Shown here: positions 1 through 12,073 of the stretch, piece after piece
Position numbering within the stretch: the first letter of the stretch is position 1
How the letters are laid out: the number at the start of each line of letters is the position of its first letter
Assembly: GCA_034509925.1 (NCBI GenBank)
Contig: CM067527.1
Coordinates: forward strand, 11,480,001 to 11,544,000
Direction: 5' to 3'
From: Hirudinaria manillensis
Lineage: Eukaryota > Annelida > Clitellata > Hirudinida > Hirudinidae
DNA length: 64,000 nt
Notes under the pieces: generated by a model
Seen by the model: only the letters and a program-made list of their open reading frames with translations
Databases searched by the model: none
What the model was told of the DNA's origin: nothing
Translations under genes and position numbers: made by a program

Positions 1-300
1 ATCTTTTGCCCGGACGTGTATCTGTCAGTGAGCTTCCCTTGACGTCTGCTGAGAGTAGGCTGAAGAGGATGAGGAGGAAGAGGAAGAGGAGGAGGAGAAA
101 GAGGAGGAGGAAGAAGAGGAGGAGGAGGAGGAAGACGATGGAGAATAGAGGAACGTATTTCAGAGATTCGAGCGTGTTTTACCGGAGAACGGTTTCGCTT
201 GTCTGAGCAAAATATTGCTTTATTAAAGGAACCATGCATTGCCATTTCTGAAGTGAATGAACCACCGAATGAATGAGTGAATGAATGAATGAGTTGTGAG

Positions 301-422
301 TGGGTGAGTGAGTGAGTGAGTGAGTGAGTGAGTGAGTGAGTGAGTGAGTGAGTGAGTGAGTGAGTGAGTGAGTGAGTGAGTGAGTGAGTGAGTGAGTGAG
401 TGAGTGAGTGAGTGAGTGAGTG
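301..422. repeat. (GAGT)n microsatellite
   Basis: About 120 bp of nearly perfect GAGT tetranucleotide, flanked by GAAT variants. It produces stop-free frames on the minus strand (Thr-His-Ser-Leu repeats) that are not genes. Confidence 0.95.
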
Positions 423-1985
423 AACAATCGAAGAAGCGAATGAATGAATGAATAAGTGAATGGGCATGGTTTTATTCAATTTTCTCTCAAAGTGAGCGAT
501 AAAACAGCAACGACTCGTCCCAATTCTAGTCTCGTTTGATTGCTTTGTTCGCCATTTTTTGTTTCAAACGTCCCGCAGATGCACTCGCTTGTCATCCATC
601 TTCATCAACTCCGAAACCACGAAAATCCCTCAACGAACCACCCATCAAAACATTCATTCCCAACGTCACGATGCACGCTGGACAGAGATTCATTCGCTCC
701 ACTAGGCTTTCATGGTCTGCGCTACATAAATTCGGCTCGTAAATTATGTTATATTTTATTATTGTAAAAACTCGTTATTATTTCTTCGGATTTACGTTTT
801 ATTTAATGATTACCATATCCACGTGAGAATCGTTTTGGCTTTTATACAAAAAAAAATAGTTAAATAATTATTATAAAATTGAAATTATTAAAATCGGAAA
901 TAATGGATAAACGGTTGTTGTTATGAATTTAAATTTGCATTGCAGAATTTAATTCTCCTCTCTTTTTAAGAACAATATTTCATTCGTCTTTGAACTGTCC
1001 TGGACAATGTCTTTTATAATCCTGACGTACGTTTCCCTTAAAAAGGATGACTTAAGTCTTCCTGTTGTCTCCAAGGATTCCAAGTGACGTCACCGACCAA
1101 CCGCCCAACCAATCGTTCAACCATCAATCAATCAATCAATCCGTGGTTCTCATGAAAAGCCATCCGTCCATCCATCTGTCGATTCCAACCACCCGCACTA
1201 ACCATCCAAATTCCCCCGCCTCGTCTGGTCCACCCAATAGATTGTCCGACCCAGTCGAAATCACGTTCAATCAAAAAAGTCGGCCTTGATTGGTCACCCT
1301 TCAATCGACCTCTGGCCATTCAACCTACCCCATTGATACACTCAAAATTCATTCATCACTGGAGGTACTAGCAATCATTCAATACTAGTAGTACGATCTC
1401 TACCGTCCTCAACTGACGTACTAATGCGTACGACATACTAGTGTGTATACGTTCTGTACATTACAAATATACAAAACACTAAAACAATAAACAAAGGTTT
1501 TTTAACGAAAGTTGCAGTTTTAATTGAAAATATTTCTCCATTTTCTGTAACACCATTTCGTGCCGTGTCGAAAATTATTTCAGAGAGTATTGTACTAAAC
1601 CCCCACAAAAGACGTAGGTTATGAAGCTGTACTGCTGAACTGCAGAAGCTGTACAGTAGTACAGGAATTCACAATTCACCCGGTCACTCCACCGGCATCC
1701 GTCCGTCCGTCCGTGCTCAATCGTCCATGCACCGGCGCATCCATGCATCCGTTTAGCCTCCCGACACCGTGGAAGAGTAAAAATAGGTGCTCACCGAAAC
1801 CTCGATAACTTCCGCTCGGAAAGGCACGGACAGATAAGAAGCTGGAACAACAGGGAAGCCAGGAAATGCCGTTCCGTGGATTCAATGAACGGTGTTTGTC
1901 AGGAGAAACCATTAGGAGCACAATTATTTGGGAATTCATTGAGAGTCAAGTATCGATTAGCTTAGTGGGCATTATTATATAATTA

Positions 1986-2160
1986 TATGTTATTATTATT
2001 ATTATTATCATCATCACCATTATCATTATTATTATTATACTTATCATCACCGTTATTATGATTATCATTATTATTACCAATATTATTATTATCATCATCA
2101 TCATCACCATTATCATTATTATTACTATTATTATCATCACCGTTATTATTATTATTACAA
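1986..2160. repeat. Mixed ATT/ATC trinucleotide tract
   Basis: Imperfect ATT repeat interrupted by ATC and ACC units. Similar tracts recur throughout the window. Confidence 0.85.
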
Positions 2161-2475
2161 GTGCTAATTTCATTAAATAATCATTATTATCGAGTATATT
2201 ATTATAATTCAAATTAATCATTATCAGCACGACCTTACGAGCTCATTACAACCACTAATTCAAAGTACATCCGATTGTGTCTGGATTTCTTTTTCGGAAT
2301 TTTAGAATGAAATTTGAAAAAAAAAAGATTTTAAAATTATTTTCAAATTTTAAACAAAATTATTTTTTCCTCATTAAATAACATAATTACGAATTTTTCT
2401 ACATTTCCATTTTAATATCTCTGAGAATCTCTAAATATCGGATGACGTTGAGAGCCGTAATTATAATAAATACAA

Positions 2476-2476
<1 letters not shown>

Positions 2477-2557
<81 letters not shown>

Positions 2558-2558
2558 G
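2477..2558. repeat. (AAT)n microsatellite
   Basis: Nearly uninterrupted AAT trinucleotide array with one AGT-type interruption. Confidence 0.9.
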
Positions 2559-2817
2559 TGATGATATCACCTAAAATATCTTTATAAGTTAATTTACGAA
2601 TGAATTGTTTAGATAATAAGTTATTAAATAAAATTAATGGACATAGTAATTATCATCGCTGTCATGATCAAGATCGTCATCATCATCACCATAGTCATCT
2701 TCGTCATCATCATCATCATCATCAATGTCGCCATTTTCATTCCCCCAACTCACCAAAGGATACATTCCAGAAGCTGCGTCCATTTCTGAATCACCTCTGA
2801 GTTGCTCCTAAGGACCT

Positions 2818-2887
2818 GCGATGGTGATGATGATGATGACGAAGACGATGACGGTGATGATGCTGGAGGTGTTGATGATGATGATGG

Positions 2888-2928
<41 letters not shown>

Positions 2929-2934
2929 GCATGA
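2818..2934. repeat. (GAT)n-rich tract
   Basis: GAT/GAC-rich trinucleotide run that encodes Asp-rich or Ser-rich frames on either strand. These frames are composition artefacts. Confidence 0.85.
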
Positions 2935-4518
2935 AAAAGTTGGGTCGATTGTCAACATATAAAGGATATGTTAATGTAATATACATCAACAAACATCTTT
3001 GCAATTGAAATGATGATAATGATCTGACTAAGGACGATGATGGTGATGATGATGATGATGACGTTAGAGATGATAAAGAATGAGATAGCTGTGACAACCG
3101 TCATAAAGGCACCACTGCCGGTGTCGCTCGTGGCATTTCTGGCACCTACTCCAACACGTCGAGGTCTTGTGACGTCACGTCATCACGTGACAGACACTTT
3201 GACTTTTAGAGATGGCGGTAATATTGGAGGGTATTTCAAACAGTGAGAGTATGAGCGATGAATTTATCAGAAAAAAAAAGAAATTAAAATTTATTGCACA
3301 TGAAAAGGTTTATTTTTAATCTTTTAATAATTCATTTATAATTTAACTACGTTATAATCAAATTAATTTATATTATGTTATAATTAAATTAATTCCAGAC
3401 AAATAACGGTTAAAAATCATTTTCTCACAAAATAGAAGAAAAATCGTATTCCAAATAAGAAAAAATGAAAATAGATAGGTGGCGTCACTTGTGACGCAAT
3501 ATCCGTAAAGATGGCGCTAAGTTGATCGATGATGGACGGAAGAAATCAGATGAAGGGGAAGAATAAAAGAGTGAGATGTTGATTGCGAGGTGAGCGTCTG
3601 GAAGTTTGAGCATGGAATGTTTACATTGGCAGTGCAAACCAGGTCGAATAAGTTGGCCAGAAGTCAACACGAGTTAAGTGGACAAACGGACATTATGTCC
3701 ATCCACTCATTCATCCACCCATCCATCCATTTGCAGATTGATTCATTTAAAAGACTGAGCTCCCCACTCACTTTCACCCATTTAGCCACTCTACTCATAA
3801 ACCAGCCACCTATCCATCTACCTACCTATCCACCCATACATCCAGCTATCCAAGGATCTACCCGTTCGCCATTTACAAGCGTACTCATCCAGCTGCCCAT
3901 CCATCTACCCACCCATCGACCTACTCATCAACCCATACAACCGGCCACCCATCCACACGTCCATTCGACCGAGGGTCACCGACCAATCAATAGAGCCAGA
4001 TTAGCCTTGCAACAATGGAGTCACTAACTCATCTTAAGACTACTGTTGCCTTTTGACTTTCAATTTTTCTTCCTACTTTTCCATACGTTCCGCCATCTTT
4101 TTCTCATTTACTAGTCTCATCCTAATTCAATCCATCTATCCATCCGTCCGTCCGTCCATTAATGAACTCAGTCCTTCATTCGTTCATTCATCTGTTTATC
4201 GTTTAATCTGAGCGTAAAACTATTTCCGAAATGTTACAATTTTTTGATTTGACAAAATAAATAAAACAAATTCAAAACATCAAATATCTGGCAATTACAA
4301 AGTAAATAGAAATGTATTATTTGAAGATAGACAAATAATTTATATATAAACTCTATATGCGTTAATATATTATATTATTTTTCTATAAGAAATAATTTAA
4401 AATAATTTTTATTTAAATCTATATTTTGATATTTTATTTTTTAAAAGTTCACCATTCATTCACCCCAAATTTTCTGTAATATGACATGCTGTCAGCCCAA
4501 ATTGGAAAGGTCAACGAA

Positions 4519-4632
4519 CACTAGTCAGGTCAATCAATCAGTCAATCAATCAGTCAGTCAATCAATCAGTCAATCAATCAATCGATTAATCAGTCAATCG
4601 ATCAATCAATCAGTCAGTCAGTCAATCAATCA
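4519..4632. repeat. (CAAT/CAGT)n tetranucleotide array
   Basis: Imperfect tetranucleotide array alternating CAAT, CAGT and CGAT units. Confidence 0.85.
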
Positions 4633-5099
4633 TATCTCCTTCAATCGATCCTGAATCCAGACCGTCAGTCAGCCCATCTCCCCTCCTATCATTCAACCTA
4701 TCTCGACGTCATCCCTGCTATGTGACGTCACACGGATTCCTGATTTTTTTTTCTCGTATTCTTTTTTCCCGCCAGACCAGACAGGGGGCCGTGTTTAATC
4801 GTTCGGCAGGACCCCGAGTGGAATGCGGGTAGAATGTGGGTAGATGGCGTTATTTATGATCTTTGGATTTGTCGGCCGCGCGTTTTATGGGCTCTTATTT
4901 TTCTGTATTATCGCCAACGAGGCTTCTTCCGTGGATTAGACGTCGGTGATGTCGGGACGACGATGATTATGACGACGACAACGACGACGACGTCAACGAT
5001 GGTTCTCCATCTCACGATACGAATAACGAAAAGGAAGAAGTTTAGAAAGGCATCGTATCTACTTCTAAATCAACTCTTTCGACTCTAATCATCTCAATA

Positions 5100-7300
5100 G
5101 TTGATCACGACTGTAACCACCCTAGCGATCACACCCACAGCACCTACGGCAGGGGTCCACCAATCTCCAATCTCGGCGGTCGCCGGCGCTGTCCATAGGG
5201 AGACGACAAAGACTAATTGAACGAGAGAGTGGCGTGAGTCCGGCTCTAAAAAGCCTAATCACGCCCTCCTTGTTAGATGGAGCGCTCCAGGAAATAGTTC
5301 CCCTCGACAACGGCACCGCTCCACGTTTCTCTGATTTCCGGCCGAATACATCTCGGCTTGAAAAAGCCGCTCGAAAGATAAATGGACACCTGGAAATACT
5401 CTTTCGTAGGATATCGTTTTTATTTTCAGTCGGTTTTTTTGTTATTGCTGTTGTTGTAATCCTACATCTACAACGTTCTGTGATCTGTTGGTGGTACGGT
5501 GTTGTGTGGTGCGGTAAGTTGGCCGTCGACCGCCCGACCACATTAGCGACAGTCGCTCCCGGAAGTCGCTAAGTAATACTTCCTCTCGAGTAATTCGATC
5601 GATCGCCATGGCAACCGAATTGACCGAACCTCCGGAGTCTCCATTATTCTGCCGAGGTTGAGTTCTAAAAATAAAATCCAATCAAAACAAACCAGGCAGA
5701 CGAGAAAAGTGGAGCCGCGGAGATGGGCCTATTTTCATTCAATTATTTCTACTATTTTTTTATATTTATTTTTTATATTTTGTACACGTGTCTAGCTCGA
5801 ATAATTCGTAATTATTTATTTGTATTTTAGAATTAAATCATTTATTTCTATTGCCATGGATCGACTGATTTGAAATTAATGCCATAACTTTTCTGACAAA
5901 CTTTCGCATTTAAGCACAGAATCATTTTCGCAATTAAAATTTAATTAAATCAAATTGATTTAAATTGAAACAAAATTCAACTTTTAATTCCGTCCGTGAC
6001 CTCCTACACGCCCCCGCCCTACTCCTCGATCCCATAGAAATGAAACAAACAATTCTAATAAAATATTCAAAATAGAAATTTTGATCTGCGGATAAAAATA
6101 AAATAAAAAAATTTTTTTAAAAAAAGATTAAAAATCTGCAAAATTGAAACGAAATTGAGAACGACTTGAAAAACTGAACCTCTCTCAGAATTCCCGTAAG
6201 ATGTCTCCTAATCCAGAGCATTACAATTCCTCCATCCTCACCTTCAGTGCATCTCTACAAGAAAACGACGACGACGACGATGATGACGACGATGGTGATG
6301 ATAATGATGATGGTAATGTTGATGACGACCGACCAAAAATCATCACCGACATTACGTCAATATTAAAAATAAAAACAATTATAAACTTTATAATTGTCGA
6401 ATTATTAATTAGGAATTATTAACAAATATATTTTAAACTCATTAATATAATCGATGGTTCTTAACTTTGATCATCGAAAGTCATTTTGCTAAGGTCAGAT
6501 TGGCATCAATAACGAGGCAGCTTATCCTGCCATCTGCCGACAAAATTATCTCTGCTAGCCTACTTTCTAAATCCAAGTCTAGACAAAACAATCTCGTAAA
6601 TTATAATTGCGAATTATTATTAATAATATCGTTAATGAATTCCCAGCAATACTAATTTACGAATTTCCTTAATAACTGTAATTGACGTTCTCCCTATAAA
6701 CACAAAGTTTATATTAATGGGATGAGGTATCTTTTAAAACCAAACCAAAACATATCACGATAAAATCAATGTCACTTTAGAAATCCTGTAGTCACGACTA
6801 CATCTACAACCGTCATCATCGTCGTCATCATCATCGTCCTCCTCCTCATCATCATCATCATCATCATCGTCTTCCTCATCCTCATCATCGTCCACTTATT
6901 GCCATGCAATCAAAATTGCTCTCCGCTTTCGAACAAATGATGTAGGTGACGACGATGGAGATGCGATGGTTCCAAACAATCACTGGAGATGAAGTTATTT
7001 CCTTTTCCTATTATTTTAATTCAGAGATCAATTACTGTAATTAATGCTCTTTTATGCTATTTAACTTAATATTATTATAAAGGACCTAATTGGATGTTAA
7101 TCCCAAGGTCGGGTCAATTGGGATTCTCGGGATTCTATTTATTCATGATTTATTCAAATCAAAAATATTTAAAATATCGTGACGTTATTATCATTTAACG
7201 ATGCTTATTATAAAAGCAAACGATAATAATTAAACCAAAGTATTGACAAACCTGGGCACGAAGCATTATTAACAACGATGCCCCTACGACAATAATCCAG
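5100..7300. other. Unassigned region upstream of the receptor-like gene
   Basis: Positions 5100-5700 have higher GC and lower simple-repeat content than the surroundings, with open frames on both strands. None starts with ATG or shows a domain. The region could be a promoter or an unrecognised 5-prime exon of the gene starting by 7301. Positions 5700-7300 are AT-rich with GAC/GAT and CAT/CTC repeats at about 6264-6330 and 6810-6895. I did not find an exon encoding a signal peptide or an amino-terminal domain. Confidence 0.4.
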
Positions 7301-9126
7301 GTAGAACCGTACGTCATGGTCGACAGATGGCACAGAAACAAAACCGGAAATGCCCGTTTCTATGGCTACCTGCCTGACCTCATGAGGGCTCTGTCCAATC
7401 AGGTGAACTTCCGCTACGAAATGCACGTCGTTCCAGACGGAAGTTACGGCCACAAGATTGGAAACGAAAAGTGGAACGGAATGATCGGGGAAATCCTGAA
7501 CGGGGTAACCCACCATAACTTTTCACTATCAGTCGAATCGTTATTGGTATCCTGTTATTATAGTCTTTCATTTGATCTAAAATGAATTACCAGATAAATT
7601 ACTACTTACCCATGCGCATTCGACTGTTCAAATACATCATTTTAAACATGCATCGTTAATTCCCGATATTCCCAAGGCAGGGTAAGAGAGGGTAAATGGG
7701 TTCGGAACCTTTAAATTAAAGCCCCCAATAAATTTCGCTCACCATGGATCAGCCAGCCTTCCGAACCCCACACGAATCCCACTTGTCCTCAGCTCCCTCC
7801 ATAAACATAGATTTTATTCTTATAAAAACATTTCCATTCAATTCTTTATGCCCGAAAATTCGCTCCCAGAGAGAGGCAAATCCTTAATGACTCTCGCAAG
7901 GTCGAGAGGAATTACAAGGCCGGAAAGCGAGCCGTTTACTGCATTAAATCTGATTTTTATGCTCCCTCTAAGCCCTCTTTTCTCCTTTTCCAGACTGCCG
8001 ACTTGGCTGCCGCCCCCATACTCATCACGGACAATAGGAAGCCGGTGGTCGACTTCACCATACCATTCCTCAACTGCCAAACGGCCCTGCTCATCAAGAA
8101 ACCCCCCGTCGGAATGGGACAAAAGGTGAGACGACCCAAAAGGGGTATTTTATGATTAGATTAAGTGCACGAGAAAAACTGAGGCTGTGGTTGAGCAAGA
8201 ACTTGACAGCGAGTGAGGTGACCTCTCACTGTCCTGAAATAGTGGGGTACGTTCTTATCGCACCCGCCACAACATAGGCCAAACGTCGTCCAATGCTACC
8301 ACGGATAACCCTATCCATCATCATACTTAATAAGTACCTATGCCCAAGTAAGCGTAACTTCAACAACAAATCATGATTTCCTCACACAGGTCAAAAGTAT
8401 TCACGACCTCATCGATCAATCAGAATTTACCTTCGGAACTCTGAGACGTGGTGTCATACCCAGGTCCTTCAGGAAAACCAACGATACCGCCTTAAAGGCC
8501 CTCTGGAGACAAATGCAGAGGTTAGCAAAGCAATTTGAATATCAGCAAAACTGAAATAAATTGAATAATTGGAAAAAATAGTAACAGAACAAAAAACATC
8601 ATACTTTTATAGCGCTCAGACCGAAGTTATATAAAGGACTATGTGTCATTACATTTTTTCCAGGTTCGGCACGGGGGTATTCACCTCAACAAACGAAGAG
8701 GGTATCGAAAGAGTACGCAAGGAGAAATTTGCCTTCATCCTTCCGGACACCATCGGCGAATACGTGGCCGGGAGACAGCCCTGCGACCTCACGACAGTCG
8801 GACCCCTACCTCTTATGAAAAAGGGTTTCGGGCTGGCACTGCCGAAAGATTCTCCGCATCTAACTGCCTTCAACCGAGCGCTGAGGCTGCTGAAGAAGAA
8901 TGGCTTCTTAGAACGTTTGAAACTGCAGTGGTGGGCATCCGAATGTCAACAAAGCGATTCCAGTTGGAGACTAAAAGGTCACGGAGGGAATGCCCTTCTC
9001 AGAGCAAACAGACCTCGAAACATTGCAGGCAAAGCGTCCGCCGTATTAACAACGACGGTAACTCCAAGCCAATTAGACCTTCTGTGGCCGCTAATAATTG
9101 TTCAAATTATTAAACTAATTTCATGA
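7301..9126 (+). CDS. Ionotropic glutamate receptor-like ligand-binding protein lacking the channel domain (5-prime partial)
   Basis: Exons are 7301-7504, 7994-8125, 8390-8520 and 8664-9126; all junctions keep frame and 309 residues are visible. Exon 1 gives the start of S1 (VEPYVM, FYGYLPDL, KWNGMIGEIL). Exon 2 gives ADLAAAPILIT, the ligand-carboxylate arginine in ITDNR, and VVDFTIPF. Exons 3 and 4 give S2 (VKSIHDLI, FGTLRRG, NEEGIERV, AFILPDTIGEYV, LQWWASEC). In channel-forming relatives M1, the pore loop, M2 and M3 with SYTANLAAF lie between S1 and S2. Here exon 2 joins exon 3 directly, and the 264-bp intron is too short to hold that block and shows no trace of it. After S2 comes a polar linker and a terminal hydrophobic stretch, LLWPLIIVQIIKLI, which could be a GPI signal, a tail anchor or a remnant M4. 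The family assignment is strong. Secretion or surface anchoring is inferred, since the first exon is unresolved. Confidence 0.82.
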
Positions 9127-9309
9127 TCATCACACGATTTCTTATTTTATAAAATTTCATACGTCCGGAGTCGTCTTTATCAAAAAAGAGCGGCGCAACC
9201 AACCAACTGCGAGACGACGAAGCGGACGAGATTTGAATTTTAAGTGGTCGCGTTTTGTTTTTATTCTTGCGTTCATTAACTTTGGCAGCTTTGACTGGAT
9301 TTTGCTCAT

Positions 9310-9315
9310 AATAAA
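9310..9315 (+). terminator. Polyadenylation signal AATAAA
   Basis: First canonical AATAAA downstream of the receptor-like stop codon, about 185 bp after it. Confidence 0.55.
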
Positions 9316-12073
9316 TATTTATATCGTGTTTCTGACAATATTTGTCGAAATTGTTTAGTCTGCAGACCCGTAAAATTTTCAATTTAATGCTAGAAAATGT
9401 TTTCACTCTCCAGGTAAAATCCAATTTAAAAAAAAAAAACTCATTAATTTGAGATTTAATTAAAAGCGAAAAACCCGTCCAGACATTTCCAGCACGAAAA
9501 AAGAAGAGAATTATCTCTTTTCATTGCTCCCGGAGGGATCGAGCGATAGATTATTCTTCTTCTATTTCTTCACAGCGATGTGGGGAATGAAGATTTTAAA
9601 TAAATTTGAGGTCGACTTTTGAATTATTATTTTTAAATTACGAACTCGATGAGGGGTTGAATTTTTGTAGCTTAAATACTTTTTATCTCGCCGTATTTAG
9701 AAATAATTTTGGGATATGGGGACTGAACACTATCATTTTTATCCAGTTATTTAAAGTTAATTTTATGCAATTTATGTTCAGCGCTTAATTTGTATTAACA
9801 AAATCGTAACTGGATTTTTGAAAATTTCGTTTTTCGTGATTTATGGCCCAAAATTTTTGTTATTACTCCTGCAATTTGCAGTATTTTGAATTTCTTTAGC
9901 CTCCAAGCAACTCTTTCTTTGCAACCATCGGTCACGACCATGCGGCAGTTTGGCTTTGCCTTGATTTCGGGCGGATCTGCATATGGAATGAATTTATTCC
10001 GCCAATCATTCAAACCAGATGCGACGTAATATGGCAAATTGTAGCTCGGATGATTTTTATCGCTCACGATTTTCGATGAAAATTTTCGAAGGAAGAACGA
10101 AACTATTCTTTATCATTAAAATAGAAATTCTTGAAAAAGATGAAATCATTAAACGATAATTGATAGTTTTTCGTATTCTTTTTGTAATTTAATACTTTGC
10201 GAAGTGACTTAAAAGAGTGTAATTTTCAACATTTTGTCCGAAAGCAACAACTGTTCGGAGCTGTTTACCTGGTCAGAAACGCCGAGAATTTTTTTTTAAA
10301 AATTCGGTCGACGTCATTAAACTTTTTTTTATTCACACCTGATCGACATTTTGTGCCACGTACGGTTATCCTGGAATACCCCCCAACGGAGTCTCCCCTG
10401 GAATATCCCCGACGGAGAGATATTTTCACGGTAATTTTTTTGTTTTGCTTCGCCAACATTCAAAGTCCTGACATGACTTGCAACACAGAAAAAGCCATCA
10501 GCCAATTTCGAGAGGTTTGGGCGGAGATTTTGCTCTTTTTCTCATTTCGAAAAAAAATTTAATAATATCCAGAATAACGCAGTAGCGGATCTAAGGGGAC
10601 CGGATAGGTTCATGGCCCCCGCGATAATAAAAAATAAATTTTTTAAAACTTGGCGACTGAATCGAGAGACGGATTTAATCTTTAAATTGAATATTTGCAA
10701 ATTTTCTCCCTTTTCCGCCAAGGCGCCCAGGATCTGCCACTGAAATGGCGTCCCTATTCAACGAAGGATCTTCAGTAATTTTCTATTTCTTTGGATTTCA
10801 TTTGAACAACTTTGAAGTGCTCAATTTGATGATAGTATTTAGCTATTTAGTTATTTTATCCATGATAAAAGTTTCGTTTGCGAGGTGTTGTAAGAGGTCA
10901 TCACTCGAGCGTAGAAATTAAAATATATCCGTTTGAGATAAATTTGTGTTTATAATTTTTATACCTATCTTTAGCCATAAGTTTAATTTTGTTGCTTTTG
11001 AGACTAGTGTGACATACATAGACATAATGCCACGTGAAAGTGTCTTAGAATCTAGATTCTTTGCCTCGTTTAGTTCGTTTGTTTAATTATGGCTCCGTTT
11101 GACTTTAAAAACCCCAAAAAATTATCTCAAGTCAAAACTCATGTGACGATGTCTAACTTGCTCATCTACTTTTACAACTGCGCTCAATTTCAACATTATC
11201 GATGTGCTATGTACTGGTTGAGTGATTCATTCGACCTGAAATTTCCCAATAATAAAACTATAACAGAACTTTCTTTAACCCGACATTTTGTCCAGGAAAA
11301 GCAGGCAACCCCTCAAGACCAAACGTTTCTATTACCTGGATAGAAAAACCACCGAATATTTGACGTGACCACTAACTCATTTTAACATATAAAAACATGA
11401 ATTATTAATGGATGATCCTATCAACAAACTGAAATTTTTATTTGAATGATGTTTAGGCGATGCTTGCTTGCAGACTAATTTATCTGTACCTGACATGCTG
11501 CGGCCAAAAATGTTCTAATTAATTAAATTAAATGATATTAAAAGAGTATTAGTTTAAATTTATTTTTGTTGAAAAATATTTATTAGAGCAACTTGGAAAG
11601 ATGTTATGAGGGTTTGGCTTTACGAGATGAGGGCAACACAAAAAATCTGGAAATTATAATTTTGTGGAGGAGCCATTAGGACATAAATAAACAAAATGTT
11701 CTACGTCTTATCGGACCATCACCCTCACGGATCTCATGTATTTGTTACGGATTATGTGTTTGAAAAAATTATACATCGTTCGCATTCGGAAATGTCGTTG
11801 TTTAGGTTTTGCTTTGTCGACAATTTGGGTCGCTAATGATATCAGTTTTGGTCAGTTCCATCCGACGGTTGCAGTGGCATGGCGACTCGACGTAATAACA
11901 TCTTTGAAGATTAAAATTTAATCTTGTTCAGTCGCAATCCGCAAAGGATACTCGTTTTTTTTTTGATAAACTGAAATTTTGAGTTAACTATAATCTTGAA
12001 AGTCTAGTCTATTATGTCTTTATATTGTTTGCAAAAACTGGATCTGACCTGAAGTGAACGTTATTGGCTGGTT
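9316..12073. other. AT-rich intergenic DNA with one MITE
   Basis: Between the receptor-like gene and the zinc-finger gene. Several 60-120 codon frames exist on both strands, but they lack domains, convincing splice context or coding-like third positions. Apart from the short inverted-repeat element at 10580-10742 I see nothing specific. The last few hundred bases before 12074 should contain the promoter and 5-prime UTR of the zinc-finger gene. Confidence 0.5.
10580..10742. mobile_element. Short hAT-like MITE
   Basis: The 163-bp segment starts CAGTAGCGGATCTAAGGGG. Its other end, read in reverse complement, is CAGTGGCAGATCCTGGGCG. The ends form imperfect terminal inverted repeats of the CAGTGGCGGATC type that I associate with non-autonomous hAT-type elements. 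The 8 bp outside each end (GAATAACG and AAATGGCG) match at 5 of 8 positions, as a decayed target-site duplication might. There is no coding capacity. Superfamily assignment rests on the terminus motif and the 8-bp spacing only. Confidence 0.6.

Larger units (their letters stand above)
1..5100. other. Repeat-rich intergenic region, no gene supported
   Basis: No open frame here has coding-like composition. The long frames come from simple repeats: a GAGT array, mixed ATT/ATC tracts, a GAT tract, and degenerate CCAT and CAAT tetranucleotide stretches. Poly-Asp, poly-Ser, Ile/Met and His/Pro/Ser translations are trivial products of these arrays. The remaining DNA is AT-rich without a recognisable domain. 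Unseen small exons cannot be excluded. Confidence 0.6.

Noticed and set aside
179-427. Minus-strand Thr-His-Ser-Leu repeat frame
   Set aside because: Pure translation of the GAGT microsatellite; no gene context.
2750-3097. Ser-rich and Asp-rich frames on opposite strands
   Set aside because: Products of the GAT trinucleotide tract with no domain or splice evidence.
5122-5681. Open frames on both strands in a GC-richer patch
   Set aside because: They begin with GTG or TTG rather than ATG, have no recognisable domain, and cannot be joined in phase to the exon at 7301.
9795-10067. Minus-strand frame with protein-like stretch (NLPYYVASGLNDWRNK)
   Set aside because: No ATG start, no convincing splice donor or acceptor, and no recognised family. 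It could be an exon or transposon remnant but is not supportable alone.
10197-10562. 121-codon plus-strand frame
   Set aside because: AT-driven Phe/Leu-rich composition, no domain, and a location next to a MITE.
11089-11343. 84-codon frame starting with ATG
   Set aside because: No homology recognised and no coding-like codon pattern; single open frames of this length are expected by chance here.
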